Positions 42,828-51,316 of a stretch of DNA of 64,000 nucleotides are shown here, one piece after another. Positions within the stretch are counted from its first letter, which is position 1. Every line of letters starts with the position of its first letter. The notes under the pieces are model-generated. The model ran no database searches. It worked only from the letters and a program-made list of their open reading frames with translations, and was not told where the DNA came from. Both the position numbers and the translations under genes were made by a program. The DNA comes from Selenomonas ruminantium AC2024 (GTDB lineage Bacteria; Bacillota; Negativicutes; Selenomonadales; Selenomonadaceae). The stretch is taken from assembly GCF_000687995.1 (NCBI RefSeq), contig NZ_JIAC01000001.1, positions 930,001 through 994,000 of the forward strand, in the 5' to 3' direction.

Positions 42828-43010
42828 ATGGCTATAAGGAAAAAGCATACTAAGCATAGCAAGTATAAAAAGAAATCTGGTAATGTGGTTAGTGCAGTGA
42901 AAGCCAGTAATATCAATCTGACTGAAGAGCAAAAGAGGTTAGCAGTATTGGGGATAATAGTAAATATGAGTCCGCCTCCGTTTCTACGAATCGATGAGAG
43001 TATAAAATAA
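42828..43010 (+). CDS. Small very basic protein, 60 residues
   Basis: Starts AIRKKHTKHSKYKKKSGNVV, strongly basic, then a neutral tail. AAAAGGAGGG precedes the ATG at 42828. It may bind nucleic acid. Not recognised. A hairpin follows directly (43012-43043). Confidence 0.6.
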   Translation: MAIRKKHTKHSKYKKKSGNVVSAVKASNINLTEEQKRLAVLGIIVNMSPPPFLRIDESIK

Positions 43011-43011
43011 A

Positions 43012-43043
43012 GCCGGCTCCTATATATTCATACAGGAACCGGC
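43012..43043. terminator. Hairpin between convergent genes
   Basis: GCCGGCTCCT pairs with AGGAACCGGC around a 12-base loop; no clear T-run on the plus strand. Confidence 0.55.
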
Positions 43044-43061
43044 CTATCATCTCTCATCTTG

Positions 43062-43328
43062 TCAGTCGAGAGGAACCAAATCATAAATGGTTATGCGGTA
43101 AGTATCATCGGTTTTGTGAATTTTAAAAGTCACGCCCAAGCCGGCTTCGCTGGAGCAGGACCATAGCAGGCAAGGCTCTCCCTTCTCCAGAATATCCATC
43201 ACCTCCTGGTCTTCGATAAGGCTCGGCAGCACTTCCGAAGGATTGATAAGCGTCCTGCACTTATCAATCAGGTGGTTCTTCAAGATGAATTTCAAAACTT
43301 CGTCATCAAATACCATTTGAATTTGCAT
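43062..43328 (-). CDS. Small paralogous protein P1, 88 residues
   Basis: MQIQMVFDDEVLKFILKNHL opens a helical-beta protein ending YRITIYDLVPLD. It is homologous to the 82-residue protein at 44466 (MKIQMNFDADCLEYILKNDL). Both start with the same framework. AAAGGGGATTTTTTT lies before the ATG. Unknown function. It is on the opposite strand to its neighbours. Confidence 0.68.
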   Translation of the reverse strand: MQIQMVFDDEVLKFILKNHLIDKCRTLINPSEVLPSLIEDQEVMDILEKGEPCLLWSCSSEAGLGVTFKIHKTDDTYRITIYDLVPLD

Positions 43329-43560
43329 AAAAAAATCCCCTTTCCAAAACAGAAAAATATATTATCCAGCAAATAGACAGACTGATAGCAGCCTGCTATT
43401 TGCTGAACAACATTGTCTCTTTCAAAAAAGGGATGTTTCCTAAAATTATGGACATATTATAGCACAAATTATGGGGGAGGGATAGCCCAATAGGTAATTT
43501 TTCTAAAAATTATCGGAGAGAAATAACGTAAGATGAAAATATGTGAGGAGATGTCGTACA

Positions 43561-44298
43561 ATGGATAAATTTGAGAGGCTGTTGGTTATCGGCGATATTC
43601 ATGGAAAATGGGAAAGATTCAAGTCTGTCTATGATAAGGTCGGTTTTAATCCGGAGAAGGATTTGATTGTGTTTTTGGGAGATTATCTAGACCGGGGGGA
43701 TGCTCCTGTCCCTGTTATGGAATGGGTGCTGGAGCATTATGGGCAGAAAAATATGATATTCCTGCGTGGTAACCATGAGCAGATGTTTTATGATGCATTT
43801 TTGGAGGTCCAAAGCGGTGATGGGGGGAAAGCCTTTTCAATGGATTCGTCCCTGGCGATGTGGCTGGGAAACGGTGGCCAGATTACTTATGAGGAAATCA
43901 GAAAAACAGGAAGAAAAGATAAGTTAATAAATAACTGGCTAGGCTTTGTCTCGAAATTGCATCTATGTACAGAGATGGTGGTGAATGGGCAGACATACTG
44001 GTTTATGCATGCAAATTGCAATCCTAACCGGCCACTCTCTGAACAGGATGATGTTGATTTGCTGTGGAGAAGAACTTTAGCGGAAAGGCCGAGTTTACAT
44101 CATGGAGAGCAGATTATTGTGTTGGGACATACGCCTGTGCAGGCGTTAGGCTTTGAAGCTAAGCCCCAGTGGCTGCAAAATGGCAGATTGGTGCTTATGG
44201 ATACGGGCAGTTATTTGGATTCTAGTCGCCATTTGGGGGCAGGGAAAATTTCCTGTGCTGATTTATTAAGTGGTGAAATCTATCAGTCGGTTGTATGA
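43561..44298 (+). CDS. Metallophosphoesterase, PrpA/Ser-Thr phosphatase type
   Basis: 245 residues. The calcineurin-like motifs are complete: VIGDIHGKWE (D-x-H), FLGDYLDRGD (G-D-x-x-D-R-G), LRGNHEQM (G-N-H-E), and VLGHTPVQ with DTGSYLDS near the end. This fits small protein phosphatases or diadenosine tetraphosphatase-like enzymes common on phages and islands. ATG at 43561 has GAGGAGA nine bases upstream. It is flanked by the two small paralogs P1 and P2. Confidence 0.87.
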   Translation: MDKFERLLVIGDIHGKWERFKSVYDKVGFNPEKDLIVFLGDYLDRGDAPVPVMEWVLEHYGQKNMIFLRGNHEQMFYDAFLEVQSGDGGKAFSMDSSLAMWLGNGGQITYEEIRKTGRKDKLINNWLGFVSKLHLCTEMVVNGQTYWFMHANCNPNRPLSEQDDVDLLWRRTLAERPSLHHGEQIIVLGHTPVQALGFEAKPQWLQNGRLVLMDTGSYLDSSRHLGAGKISCADLLSGEIYQSVV

Positions 44299-44465
44299 AT
44301 AAAGGGGTATGAATGTCTGGACAAAGGAAGATAAAGGCGGTATAATTCTTACAAAGAGTACAACCTCTTTTCACATGGATAATGGCACTAGGACAGGAAT
44401 ATAGGCAGGGGAGTAGTCTGCCTATATTCTAGACTAAGTGTTTTTTGTGGAAAGGGGTATTTTTT

Positions 44466-44714
44466 ATGAAAATCCAAATGAATTTTGACGCTGATTGCCT
44501 GGAGTACATCCTTAAAAACGACCTGTTGGAAAAAATCCGTCCCTACTTGAGCTTGAGTGAAGTTCTTGAATGGATGGCAAATTATCCGGAGGTTTTAGAG
44601 TGCGAAAAGGATGCGCACTTGTATACCGGGACAGAGGGCGTAGGCATAGTCCTCAGAATGAACCGTAAAGAAGATGCATTCATAGTGACGGTGTATGATG
44701 TGTCCATCTACTGA
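44466..44714 (+). CDS. Small paralogous protein P2, 82 residues
   Basis: KIQMNFDADCLEYILKNDLL and the ending FIVTVYDVSIY mirror the protein at 43062-43328 on the other strand. ATG at 44466 has AAAGGGG upstream. A hairpin (GAATATAGGCAG ... CTGCCTATATTC, about 44397-44430) lies ahead of it. Unknown function. Confidence 0.68.
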   Translation: MKIQMNFDADCLEYILKNDLLEKIRPYLSLSEVLEWMANYPEVLECEKDAHLYTGTEGVGIVLRMNRKEDAFIVTVYDVSIY

Positions 44715-44772
44715 ACAATTTCAGTTCATGCCAAAATAACAGATTTCAACTGCATATTATATTCGTGAATCC

Positions 44773-44801
44773 AGCACAGGTGATATTGCCTGTGCTTTTT
44801 C
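44773..44801 (+). terminator. Intrinsic terminator after P2
   Basis: AGCACAGG and CCTGTGCT pair around TGATATTG, followed by a T-run. Confidence 0.82.
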
Positions 44802-44829
44802 TTATGTGAAAAATCGAGGAGGCATCAAC

Positions 44830-45927
44830 ATGAAACAGGGCAGATCATTAGAAGAATTGGGTGTGGAACTTCAGAGGCAGCGCAATGTAAGGCAGGACTT
44901 CGTGGCAGACAGCCGCAAGCTGACATTTTCCACGGGGGAAGGTGGTTCAAAATTATCCATGGACATGGGCAAAGAACTGCTGGAGTTTGGTGTGAATCCG
45001 TTGGCCCATCAGCAGATTTCCACCCGGCTGGGGATTCCGTTGAAGTATTATCAGCGTATGCAGCGTGAGTCACCAGCTTTACTGGATGCCAATGTCAACA
45101 ACTGGTTGCAACAGACGCGTGACCGGCGTATGCTCCGTGTGATGGATGGTAATGTGCGAGCGTTTCTGTCTGACCGTTATCGCCGGTTGGATAATCTGGA
45201 GCTTTGTGCTGCAGTATTTCCGATTATTAAGGATATGAAGGGGGCAGTGATTGAGTCCTGTGAAATAACAGACGCGCATTTGTACTTGAAGGTCATCAAT
45301 CGCCGCATGAAAGCGGAAGTGGCTGTGGGGGATCCGGTGCAGGCAGGATTTGTCATTTCCAACAGTGAGGTAGGCCTAGGGCATCTGACGATAGAGCCGA
45401 TGATCTTCCGGCTTGTCTGCAAGAATGGCATGATTTGCAAGGATTTCAGCCAGAAGAAACGCCATGTGGGCAGGCAGGTGGAAAATTATGATACGGCCTA
45501 CGAGTTGTACAGTGATGAAACACTAGCGCAGGACGATAAAGCCTTCTTCATGAAGGTGGCTGATACCGTCCGCTGCGCTGTGGATGAAAGCAAGTTTATG
45601 CTGACGGTGGGCAAGATGCAGGAGGCTATGAATATTCCGCTGGATCATCAGCCGATGCAGGAAGTAGAGCTTTTGGCGGATCGATTCAATCTGACCGAAA
45701 ATGAACAGGGGGATATCTTCCGGCAACTGTTCATCAGTGGTGATAATAGTCGTTATGGTCTGCTCAATGCAGTTACGGCTGCATCACAAAATGCTGCAGA
45801 TTATGAGCGCGCAACCGAGTTGGAGCGTATTGGCGGAGAAATTCTTGCCTTGCCGGTAAAAGATATAGCGCCGATAGCACTTCCCGCAGGCAAGGTGACA
45901 CCGCTTAGAAAGGAGCTGGCATCATGA
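44830..45927 (+). CDS. DUF932 protein (phage/plasmid family)
   Basis: 365 residues from the ATG at 44830, which has GAGGAGG upstream. The sequence FGVNPLAHQQISTRLGIPLK YYQRM, then RAFLSDRYRRLDNLEL and FRLVCKNGMI, is typical of DUF932/phage-plasmid-like proteins carried on mobile elements. It opens a co-directional cluster of mobile-element genes. Overlaps the next small gene (ATGA). Confidence 0.85.
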   Translation: MKQGRSLEELGVELQRQRNVRQDFVADSRKLTFSTGEGGSKLSMDMGKELLEFGVNPLAHQQISTRLGIPLKYYQRMQRESPALLDANVNNWLQQTRDRRMLRVMDGNVRAFLSDRYRRLDNLELCAAVFPIIKDMKGAVIESCEITDAHLYLKVINRRMKAEVAVGDPVQAGFVISNSEVGLGHLTIEPMIFRLVCKNGMICKDFSQKKRHVGRQVENYDTAYELYSDETLAQDDKAFFMKVADTVRCAVDESKFMLTVGKMQEAMNIPLDHQPMQEVELLADRFNLTENEQGDIFRQLFISGDNSRYGLLNAVTAASQNAADYERATELERIGGEILALPVKDIAPIALPAGKVTPLRKELAS

Positions 45928-46031
45928 AAAATAATGATATTCTGTATACTTTGGGGTTGGAAGCGTTGGGGATTTTGCTTCGTTGGGGAGCAGATAAGCT
46001 TTCTGAAAGCGATAAGGAAAAAGATGAATAG
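45924..46031 (+). CDS. Small protein, 35 residues, coupled to the DUF932 gene
   Basis: ATG at 45924 overlaps the TGA of the upstream gene, and AAAGGAG lies nine bases ahead. The product MKNNDILYTLGLEALGILLR ends with a charged tail (KLSESDKEKDE). A terminator follows 13 bases after the stop. Unknown function; position and ribosome binding site argue that it is real. Confidence 0.6.
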   Translation: MKNNDILYTLGLEALGILLRWGADKLSESDKEKDE

Positions 46032-46043
46032 AAATTTTGGTTC

Positions 46044-46072
46044 GGGCATGGCTTAGGTCATGCCCATTTTTC
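46044..46072 (+). terminator. Intrinsic terminator
   Basis: GGGCATG and CATGCCC pair around GCTTAGGT, then ATTTTTC. Confidence 0.78.
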
Positions 46073-46111
46073 ATGGGACTTTACAACGATACTACAGGAG
46101 GATGAAGATAA

Positions 46112-47521
46112 ATGAACATTGAAGAAAAAATTGAGAAAAATAAGCAGAATATATGGCAGGCGCTGGATGATTATCGGGCACATACCAGCAGTACAGAAGT
46201 TTTGGACGATATTACCGATGATTTTGTGAACAGGTTGGCACGGGATAATGCCTATGCCAAGATGGAACTGCGACAGCTTTTCCGTACATCACCAGTATGG
46301 AATGAAGAACTGGATGCCTTGGTTATCAACGGTACCCGTACCCATAACCCGGATTATGAACGTATTAGGAAACTGGCGTGTGATATACTGGCTCCAGCCT
46401 ATGAAAAATGTGATAAGGAGAAACGGGGGCTGCTGAATCTAGCTATAAATTTCTTTGCCCTTCCTAAGGGGGAGAAGGCTTATCTACAAGCTATCCAATC
46501 GTTAGCACCCAAAGCTTATGCCCCTAACAAGAAGAGAAGCCGCATTTTCAAGGCTATGTGTGATGAACTGGGCATTTCGGATGATACTGCGGGCAGTGAC
46601 TTTCAGCGGCTTTACGCCCAGTTTGCTGATGAGTTGTCAGCCAAGAAAATTGACTTCAAGTTCTATGTCTCACTGAATCCGGCACATTTTCTGACCATGA
46701 GCAACCCCAAGGATGATAAACGTGGTTGCACCCTGACAAGTTGTCATTCGCTAAATAGCGTAAGCTACTCATATAATAATGGTTGTTCTGGCTATGCGCG
46801 GGATAATTACAGCTTTATTGCCTTTGTGGCAGCAGACCCCAGTATTCCAGAAACGCTGAACAACCGCAAAACCATGAGGCAGGTCTTTGCTTATAAGCCA
46901 GGAAATGGACTACTACTGCAAAGCCGCTTGTATAATACAACTGGTGGGACTTACGGGGCGCAGACTGAATCGAAGATTTATCGGGATTTGGTGCAGCGGG
47001 AAATATCTCAGCTGGAGCAGGTTCCGAATCTTTGGCAGACTTACAATTACTTTAATAACACGCACTGCAAAATTAGTGCCGGTTCAGGGTTTGGTGGCTA
47101 TCCGGATTGGATGTATCAAAACTTTGGAGCAAAAATCAGTATTCGGCAGGATAAGGCTGATAGCTACGAACCCTTCTATATTGGTACCTATGGGTTGTGT
47201 ATTTGCTGTGGCAATGAAATCGGCAACCATCTTTACTGCGAAGATTGTGGGGACGAGGTTGATGATGACTCATCCCGTTGTGATTCCTGCGATGAGTTCT
47301 ATGATGATACCTACCCGGTCTATAACAGCGAAGGTATCGAAATATATGTTTGTGCAAATTGCCGAGATCGGTATTACGCTTATTGCTCCGAGTGTGGGGA
47401 GTATTACCCGAAGGATGAAGTTATTACAGCAGATGATGGAGAGCGGATTTGTAACCATTGTCTGGAACGCAGGGAAAATGATGCTACAGAAGATAAGGCA
47501 GATAAGGAGCTGGTTGCATGA
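46112..47521 (+). CDS. Mobile-element protein with C-terminal zinc ribbons, 469 residues
   Basis: The N-terminal two thirds are unknown, with a cysteine-bearing segment (RGCTLTSCHSLNSVSYSYNN). The last 110 residues hold about five CxxC pairs (CICCGN, CEDCGD, CDSCDE, CANCRD, CSECGE, CNHCLE), as in tandem zinc ribbons. GGAGGATGAAG precedes the ATG. It overlaps the peptidase gene by four bases. Confidence 0.75.
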   Translation: MNIEEKIEKNKQNIWQALDDYRAHTSSTEVLDDITDDFVNRLARDNAYAKMELRQLFRTSPVWNEELDALVINGTRTHNPDYERIRKLACDILAPAYEKCDKEKRGLLNLAINFFALPKGEKAYLQAIQSLAPKAYAPNKKRSRIFKAMCDELGISDDTAGSDFQRLYAQFADELSAKKIDFKFYVSLNPAHFLTMSNPKDDKRGCTLTSCHSLNSVSYSYNNGCSGYARDNYSFIAFVAADPSIPETLNNRKTMRQVFAYKPGNGLLLQSRLYNTTGGTYGAQTESKIYRDLVQREISQLEQVPNLWQTYNYFNNTHCKISAGSGFGGYPDWMYQNFGAKISIRQDKADSYEPFYIGTYGLCICCGNEIGNHLYCEDCGDEVDDDSSRCDSCDEFYDDTYPVYNSEGIEIYVCANCRDRYYAYCSECGEYYPKDEVITADDGERICNHCLERRENDATEDKADKELVA

Positions 47522-48567
47522 TGACGCTGGAAGAGATTATCCGGTTATCACAAGGGCAGTTATTCTATCACCTGCAAAGGCTTTTCGCCGATAATAATGT
47601 TGCCTGTGAAGGGAAATACCTGTTGGTCAAGGGGGAAATGCCGATATTGCTCGTGGCCCATCTGGATACGGTGCACCGGGAAAAGGTGAAAAATATCTGC
47701 TATAGCGAAGATGGCAATATTTTGATGTCCCCGCAGGGCATAGGCGGTGATGACAGGTGCGGTGTATATGCCTTGATTAAGGCATACGAGCAGGCCAATA
47801 AAAAGCCATGGATGCTCTTTACCTGTGATGAAGAAACTGGCGCTGGCGGTGCAAGAGCCTTTACGGAAAGTTATGCGAAGAAGAAATTACCACAGGAACT
47901 TGGTCAAATTAAGTGCATGGTAGAGCTTGACCGAAAAGGAAGTCGTGATGCTGTCTATTATGACTGCGCCAATGAGGATTTTGAAAACTACATTTCCGGT
48001 AAGGGATTTCAAACGGCTATTGGTTCCTTCAGTGATATTTCCGTGCTGGCTCCAGCGCTGGGCTTGGCTGCTGTTAATCTGTCAGCAGGCTATTATCATG
48101 CCCATACCCAGCACGAGTACATTGACCGCAGCCAGTTGGAAACTGTAATTGCCAAAGTGGGGGAAATCATCCAAGATGCAGCGGGAGAAGATTTTCCCCG
48201 CTATGAATTTATTGGAGAAACGCTGGATGGTTATGTTCCGACTGATGTTCCAGGGAAATATGCGGAACTATACAATATTCTGCTGGATTATTATTTCCCG
48301 GAAGAAATCGAGGAATACCGCATGGCCTACGGTAATGTGATTTTACAGGCCCTTTACGAGAATGCTTTTGGCGTGCCGTATCGTATAAGTAGAAAACGTA
48401 AGGTCAGAGGGAGTGATGTACATGAACGCGGCTGGACAACTGGTGAGATTTCCCAAGCCGCATCTGATGATGGCACCTATAATAAAACAAGAACAGGCCA
48501 GACAGTCACATCTGCATGGCCAGAACAGAAATCTGACACAGTGGCTTCTGCAGTGTCGTTGTATTAG
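47518..48567 (+). CDS. M20/M42-type zinc peptidase-like protein
   Basis: 349 residues. LLVAHLDTVHRE, then GIGGDDRCGVYALI, TCDEETGAGGARAF, VELDRKG and a late HTQHEYIDRS give the metal ligands and catalytic acid of M20/M42/M28-like co-catalytic peptidases. Found among element genes, it may act on peptides or be a non-peptidase hydrolase. Start overlaps the upstream stop (ATGATGA). The last 70 residues are basic and poor in structure. Confidence 0.8.
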   Translation: MMTLEEIIRLSQGQLFYHLQRLFADNNVACEGKYLLVKGEMPILLVAHLDTVHREKVKNICYSEDGNILMSPQGIGGDDRCGVYALIKAYEQANKKPWMLFTCDEETGAGGARAFTESYAKKKLPQELGQIKCMVELDRKGSRDAVYYDCANEDFENYISGKGFQTAIGSFSDISVLAPALGLAAVNLSAGYYHAHTQHEYIDRSQLETVIAKVGEIIQDAAGEDFPRYEFIGETLDGYVPTDVPGKYAELYNILLDYYFPEEIEEYRMAYGNVILQALYENAFGVPYRISRKRKVRGSDVHERGWTTGEISQAASDDGTYNKTRTGQTVTSAWPEQKSDTVASAVSLY

Positions 48568-48594
48568 TGAAGGTTTTTGGCAGGAGGTGTAAAG

Positions 48595-49491
48595 ATGCCA
48601 GCTACAAAGTTTATCTGCCCGAATGGACGGCGGATTACCATTAAGCGCTGTTTGACTGCCTGTCCACAAAAGGAACGATGCATGTTTTTACCGACATTGC
48701 GAGCTGTGGCAGAATCTCTTGACCGAGGGCTTAAGGGCGCAACGGTAACAGAACTGATATCCGGCGTAAGAGAAGCTTATCTGAAGAAGAAAACCAGTTA
48801 TGCTGTAAATCCGCAGGATGAACTGTATTCTCTGCATGGGCAGGCGGTTCACACTATTCATGAGAACAATACCTACGGAGATATCCTGGGGGAAATACGC
48901 CTGCAGGATAAGATTACCAGTGGGAAGTTTGACCTGTACGGCAAAATTATTGACGAAGAAGAAGGCGTGTTGGGAGACCTAAAGGTAACTAGTTCCTACA
49001 AGCTGGCAAAAGCACTTGGAATCTACAAGCTGGATGTCCCCACAGGCGAGGTCTATAGGACCGGGGCTAGAAAAGGTCAGCCAAAGACGCGAAAGGAGTT
49101 TCGTTATGACGGTGTACGTCATGTCTGGGATTGGGCAGTTCAGCTGAACTACTATCGGTTGTTACTGGAGCAGTCTGGTTTTGAGGTCAAGAAAATGTTT
49201 ATCCAAGCGTTGTGTCGGGATTCAAGCTTACGGACAGCAACGGAGCGGGGCATCGATAAGCCGGTTTACATTATTCCTATAAACAAAATCAGCGACAGGT
49301 GGCTTCTGAGATATTTCGGGAAGAAGGCTTCGATGCTCAAGACAGCCTTGCGCACTAAGACGCTTCCCCCGCCATGTTCGCTAAAAGAAACATGGAAGGG
49401 CAAAAAGTGCCTGGAATACTGCGAGGTGAGGGAGAAGTGCCCACATGCAGCAGCTATAGCAGAACTGTTACAAGCAGGGCATGCAGTGTAA
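48595..49491 (+). CDS. PD-(D/E)XK nuclease-like protein with cysteine cluster
   Basis: 298 residues from ATG 48595 (AGGAGGTG upstream). The core SGKFDLYGKIIDEEEGVLGD followed by LKVTSS gives the D-x(n)-D-x-K signature, and the WAVQLNYYRLLLEQ helix follows. An N-terminal pair (CLTACPQKERC) and a C-terminal group (CLEYCEVREKCPHA) could bind an iron-sulfur cluster as in AddB and Cas4-like nucleases. Probable element recombination exonuclease. No CRISPR array is in the window. Confidence 0.72.
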   Translation: MPATKFICPNGRRITIKRCLTACPQKERCMFLPTLRAVAESLDRGLKGATVTELISGVREAYLKKKTSYAVNPQDELYSLHGQAVHTIHENNTYGDILGEIRLQDKITSGKFDLYGKIIDEEEGVLGDLKVTSSYKLAKALGIYKLDVPTGEVYRTGARKGQPKTRKEFRYDGVRHVWDWAVQLNYYRLLLEQSGFEVKKMFIQALCRDSSLRTATERGIDKPVYIIPINKISDRWLLRYFGKKASMLKTALRTKTLPPPCSLKETWKGKKCLEYCEVREKCPHAAAIAELLQAGHAV

Positions 49492-49529
49492 TGGTTGTGA
49501 TTTTTAAATGACAAAATGCGGAGGTAAAG

Positions 49530-50297
49530 ATGATGGCAAAAACGACAAAAAACAGCAAGGACATCGTAAGTGTTGAAGATACAGGTTATTTGACATTGCG
49601 GGATTTTGATTTCAAGGCAGCAATCGCAGAAGAAATGGATGGTTTGAACACTTTCTTTGAACGGATTAAGATGCCGTCTGGAGAAACGACCCTTTATCAG
49701 TTGCCGGCTGATAATCCTGAAGAGCCTGATTTTGCTAAGGAGTTTTCGGCAGTTATCCTGCATCATCACCCTATAAGGGCATATTTCAGTCAGAAGTTTA
49801 ATGGTGCAGCAAATCCTCCAGATTGTGGAAGCCTTGATGCAGTTAAAGGATTTGGTAATCCTGGTGGTGATTGTAAAAGCTGTATCTATAATGAATACAA
49901 CTCTGGGGACAATGGCTCTAAAGCCTGCAAAGAGCGACATAGACTTTATCTGTTACGGGAAGGTGAAATGTTCCCTGTGATTCTATCTCTGCCGACTGGT
50001 TCACTAAAGGAATTGAGCCGTTATCTAATGAGATTATTAACCAAAGGAATTAAAAGCAGTGAAGTGGTAACGAAATTCTCATTGGTCAAGGCAGCCAATA
50101 AGGGCGGTATCGTCTATGCTAAAGCATGTTTCCAGATGGATAGAAAATTAACTGCTGAAGAAATACCGTTGGTAGCAGGTTTATCAGAACAGATAAAAAT
50201 GTTGAGCCGTAATATTGATTTCGATGATGTGGATAATGAACCAGCTGTATTATCAAAAAGTGATACGGTAATGAACGAGAACGAGAGAAGTGCATAA
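49530..50297 (+). CDS. Element-associated protein, possible ssDNA-binding role
   Basis: 255 residues. Middle region GFGNPGGDCKSCIYNEYNSG with further C and H (KACKERHRLYLL) could bind a metal. The flanks are helical-beta with no recognised motif. It follows the PD-(D/E)XK gene as recombination or ssDNA-binding partners often do in such elements; that role is only by context. GGAGG precedes the ATG. Confidence 0.6.
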   Translation: MMAKTTKNSKDIVSVEDTGYLTLRDFDFKAAIAEEMDGLNTFFERIKMPSGETTLYQLPADNPEEPDFAKEFSAVILHHHPIRAYFSQKFNGAANPPDCGSLDAVKGFGNPGGDCKSCIYNEYNSGDNGSKACKERHRLYLLREGEMFPVILSLPTGSLKELSRYLMRLLTKGIKSSEVVTKFSLVKAANKGGIVYAKACFQMDRKLTAEEIPLVAGLSEQIKMLSRNIDFDDVDNEPAVLSKSDTVMNENERSA

Positions 50298-50317
50298 CTG
50301 ATAAATCTAAAGATATA

Positions 50318-50489
50318 GGCGCAAACATCAGCTTGGCAGCTGATGTTTGCGCCCATTGCCAGTATTCATGCTAAAAGAGAAAACAGGGAGATCATCCTCT
50401 CCGAGGCTCGCCCGTTTTCTTTTTTACAGGCGTGAATAATTATCAACAGCAGGGCGAGCCTAGAAGACGCTGCTCTCCCTGCTGTTGAT
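50318..50489. terminator. Three hairpins between convergent genes
   Basis: A perfect 16-bp stem (50318-50333 with 50338-50353, loop TGGC) is followed by a stem AGAAAAC/GTTTTCT with T-run (50378-50425), then ATCAACAGCAGGG/CCCTGCTGTTGAT (50442-50489). The segments AGGCTCGCCC (50404-50413) and GGGCGAGCCT (50452-50461) are also complementary, so the last two structures can swap. They serve as terminators for both converging transcripts. Confidence 0.7.
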
Positions 50490-50502
50490 GAAAGATTCTA
50501 CT

Positions 50503-51024
50503 CTATGTATGAAGATGGTTAGAGGTGTTCTCTAAATCTTTGATTTTTATTAGTGGAAAATTATATTTAGATAATACGTTGTTTATCAATATCTGATAAT
50601 GATGAATCGAATAGGATTGACGATAAAGATTGCCCATTATACCGATGTAGTTCAACATATAGTGGCAATGAATATTGTTGGTACCATTAAAATGAATAGA
50701 AGCAAATATCTGTCGTTGATCATTACCACGTAATATGAATCCGACTTCTGTGCAGACTGCTCTTATATATGGATTATCTTTAGTGATGAAATTATCGAAT
50801 GATAGGATTATCTGTTGATATGTTTTATGGTAATAGTCCCAAGATGGATAGTGATGGTAATTTTGTACCAACTCCATTTCAGGAATAGGATTGGCTGGAT
50901 TGACATTAAAACCGATAAAAGAATCAATGGTTGTTTTGAGTGGGTCAGCTAAATAAGTATACATTTCATATAGATGATGTCGCTTGTTATTTTGTACGAA
51001 TTTCAATATAGACATATTAATCAT
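50503..51024 (-). CDS. Small HUH relaxase-like mobilisation protein
   Basis: 173 residues. The pattern YHKTYQQIILSFDNF, then QIFASIHFNGTNNIHCHYML N, follows relaxases of the Mob type: a Y/H-rich SF motif and a central H-x-H (here IHCHYMLN). It is short for a relaxase; C-terminal domains are absent. The gene overlaps the RHH gene upstream by eight bases. It likely nicks an oriT and makes the element mobilisable. Confidence 0.6.
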   Translation of the reverse strand: MINMSILKFVQNNKRHHLYEMYTYLADPLKTTIDSFIGFNVNPANPIPEMELVQNYHHYPSWDYYHKTYQQIILSFDNFITKDNPYIRAVCTEVGFILRGNDQRQIFASIHFNGTNNIHCHYMLNYIGIMGNLYRQSYSIHHYQILINNVLSKYNFPLIKIKDLENTSNHLHT

Positions 51025-51316
51025 CCTTGTTGGCTAAAGTGTTAAGTTTGGATATTGCATTTGATAATGAATTTTGTAGCTCTTGGATGGGAAGAGATTT
51101 ATAAAGAGTTAATTTTTGCAACTGTTCGTTGAGATTATAAATTTCGGCAATAAGAATATCACCATCATGAATGACATTTGTTCGGTTTGAGTTAATGCAG
51201 TTGATTACATATTTACTTAAATCCATACCGACATCTTTGGCCTTTTGTTTTAAGTTGTTTTTGTAATCATCAGATACCCTAATAGTAATAACACCTTGTT
51301 TTTTTTCTCTTGCCAT
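51017..51316 (-). CDS. Ribbon-helix-helix mobilisation accessory protein (MobC-like)
   Basis: 99 residues starting at the ATG at 51316 (MAREKKQGVITIRVSDDYKN), with an N-terminal ribbon-helix-helix (GVITIRVSDDYKNNLKQKAK) and a coiled coil behind. Such proteins bind oriT and aid the relaxase. AAAGGACTG lies upstream of the ATG. Overlaps the relaxase gene downstream by eight bases. Confidence 0.7.
   Translation of the reverse strand: MAREKKQGVITIRVSDDYKNNLKQKAKDVGMDLSKYVINCINSNRTNVIHDGDILIAEIYNLNEQLQKLTLYKSLPIQELQNSLSNAISKLNTLANKDD

Noticed and set aside
47518-48567. DapE or ArgE-type amino-acid biosynthetic deacylase
   Set aside because: It is embedded and overlapping in a mobile-element gene run, with no biosynthetic neighbour.
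48595-49491. Possible Cas4 and thus CRISPR locus
   Set aside because: The cysteines and PD-(D/E)XK core fit, but no repeat-spacer array or other cas gene is present; an element exonuclease is simpler.
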